From: CAYSBA01 sp964429075 [NCBI: uncultured bacterium]
Lineage (GTDB): Bacteria; CAYSBA01
NCBI GenBank assembly: GCA_964429075.1
Contig: CAYSBA010000113.1
Coordinates: forward strand, 1-5,205
Direction of reading: 5' to 3'
Length of the DNA stretch: 5,205 bases
Shown here: positions 5,197-5,205 of the stretch, in pieces
Numbering within the stretch: the first letter of the stretch is position 1
How the letters are laid out: the number at the start of each line of letters is the position of its first letter
Made by a program: the position numbers and the translations under genes
The notes under the pieces: generated by a model
The model's database searches: none
What the model saw: only the letters and a program-made list of their open reading frames with translations
What the model was told of the DNA's origin: nothing

Positions 5197-5205
5197 AGTA
5201 TGACT

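Overview
The window is about 5.2 kb of compact, moderately AT-rich bacterial DNA from an organism with a Gram-negative type envelope. It carries a periplasmic TPR/PEGA protein with a signal peptide and a C-terminal membrane anchor, and a probable lipoprotein. The TPR-then-PEGA architecture, a diffuse Pro/Ala-rich linker and a C-terminal 'FW..aG' membrane segment are what I associate with deltaproteobacterial lineages (Myxococcota, Desulfobacterota and relatives). That is an inference from protein style; no rRNA or marker gene is present, so the taxon stays open.

The layout is two convergent two-gene units. On the left, reading rightward, a 127-base leader holds a perfect -35 hexamer (TTGACA), followed by an SCP2 sterol-carrier-type lipid-binding protein (140-475) and a CoA-transferase family III / alpha-methylacyl-CoA racemase-like enzyme (478-1488). 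These two are 2 bases apart, and the second starts with TTG. The same leader also holds a good divergent promoter and a Shine-Dalgarno at the extreme left edge, so another leftward gene probably begins just outside the window.

On the right, reading leftward, a 738-residue secreted TPR-PEGA protein with a very long low-complexity linker and a C-terminal membrane segment (5189-2973) overlaps a seven-repeat kelch propeller lipoprotein (2986-1490). The overlap implies translational coupling. The two convergent units meet with a single base between their stop codons, and a weak intrinsic terminator for the leftward unit straddles that junction.

The left pair looks like soluble acyl-CoA/lipid metabolism: SCP2 binds the fatty acyl chain or lipid, and the racemase-like enzyme acts on 2-methyl acyl-CoA or a related thioester. 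The right pair looks like an envelope module: one part is a long inner-membrane-anchored periplasmic protein and the other a lipid-anchored beta-propeller. The right pair is the best candidate for an undescribed system. I see no tRNA, rRNA, CRISPR array, insertion sequence or phage gene. Two DNA-level oddities lie inside the TPR-PEGA gene: an 18-bp perfect palindrome and an 11-bp perfect inverted repeat.
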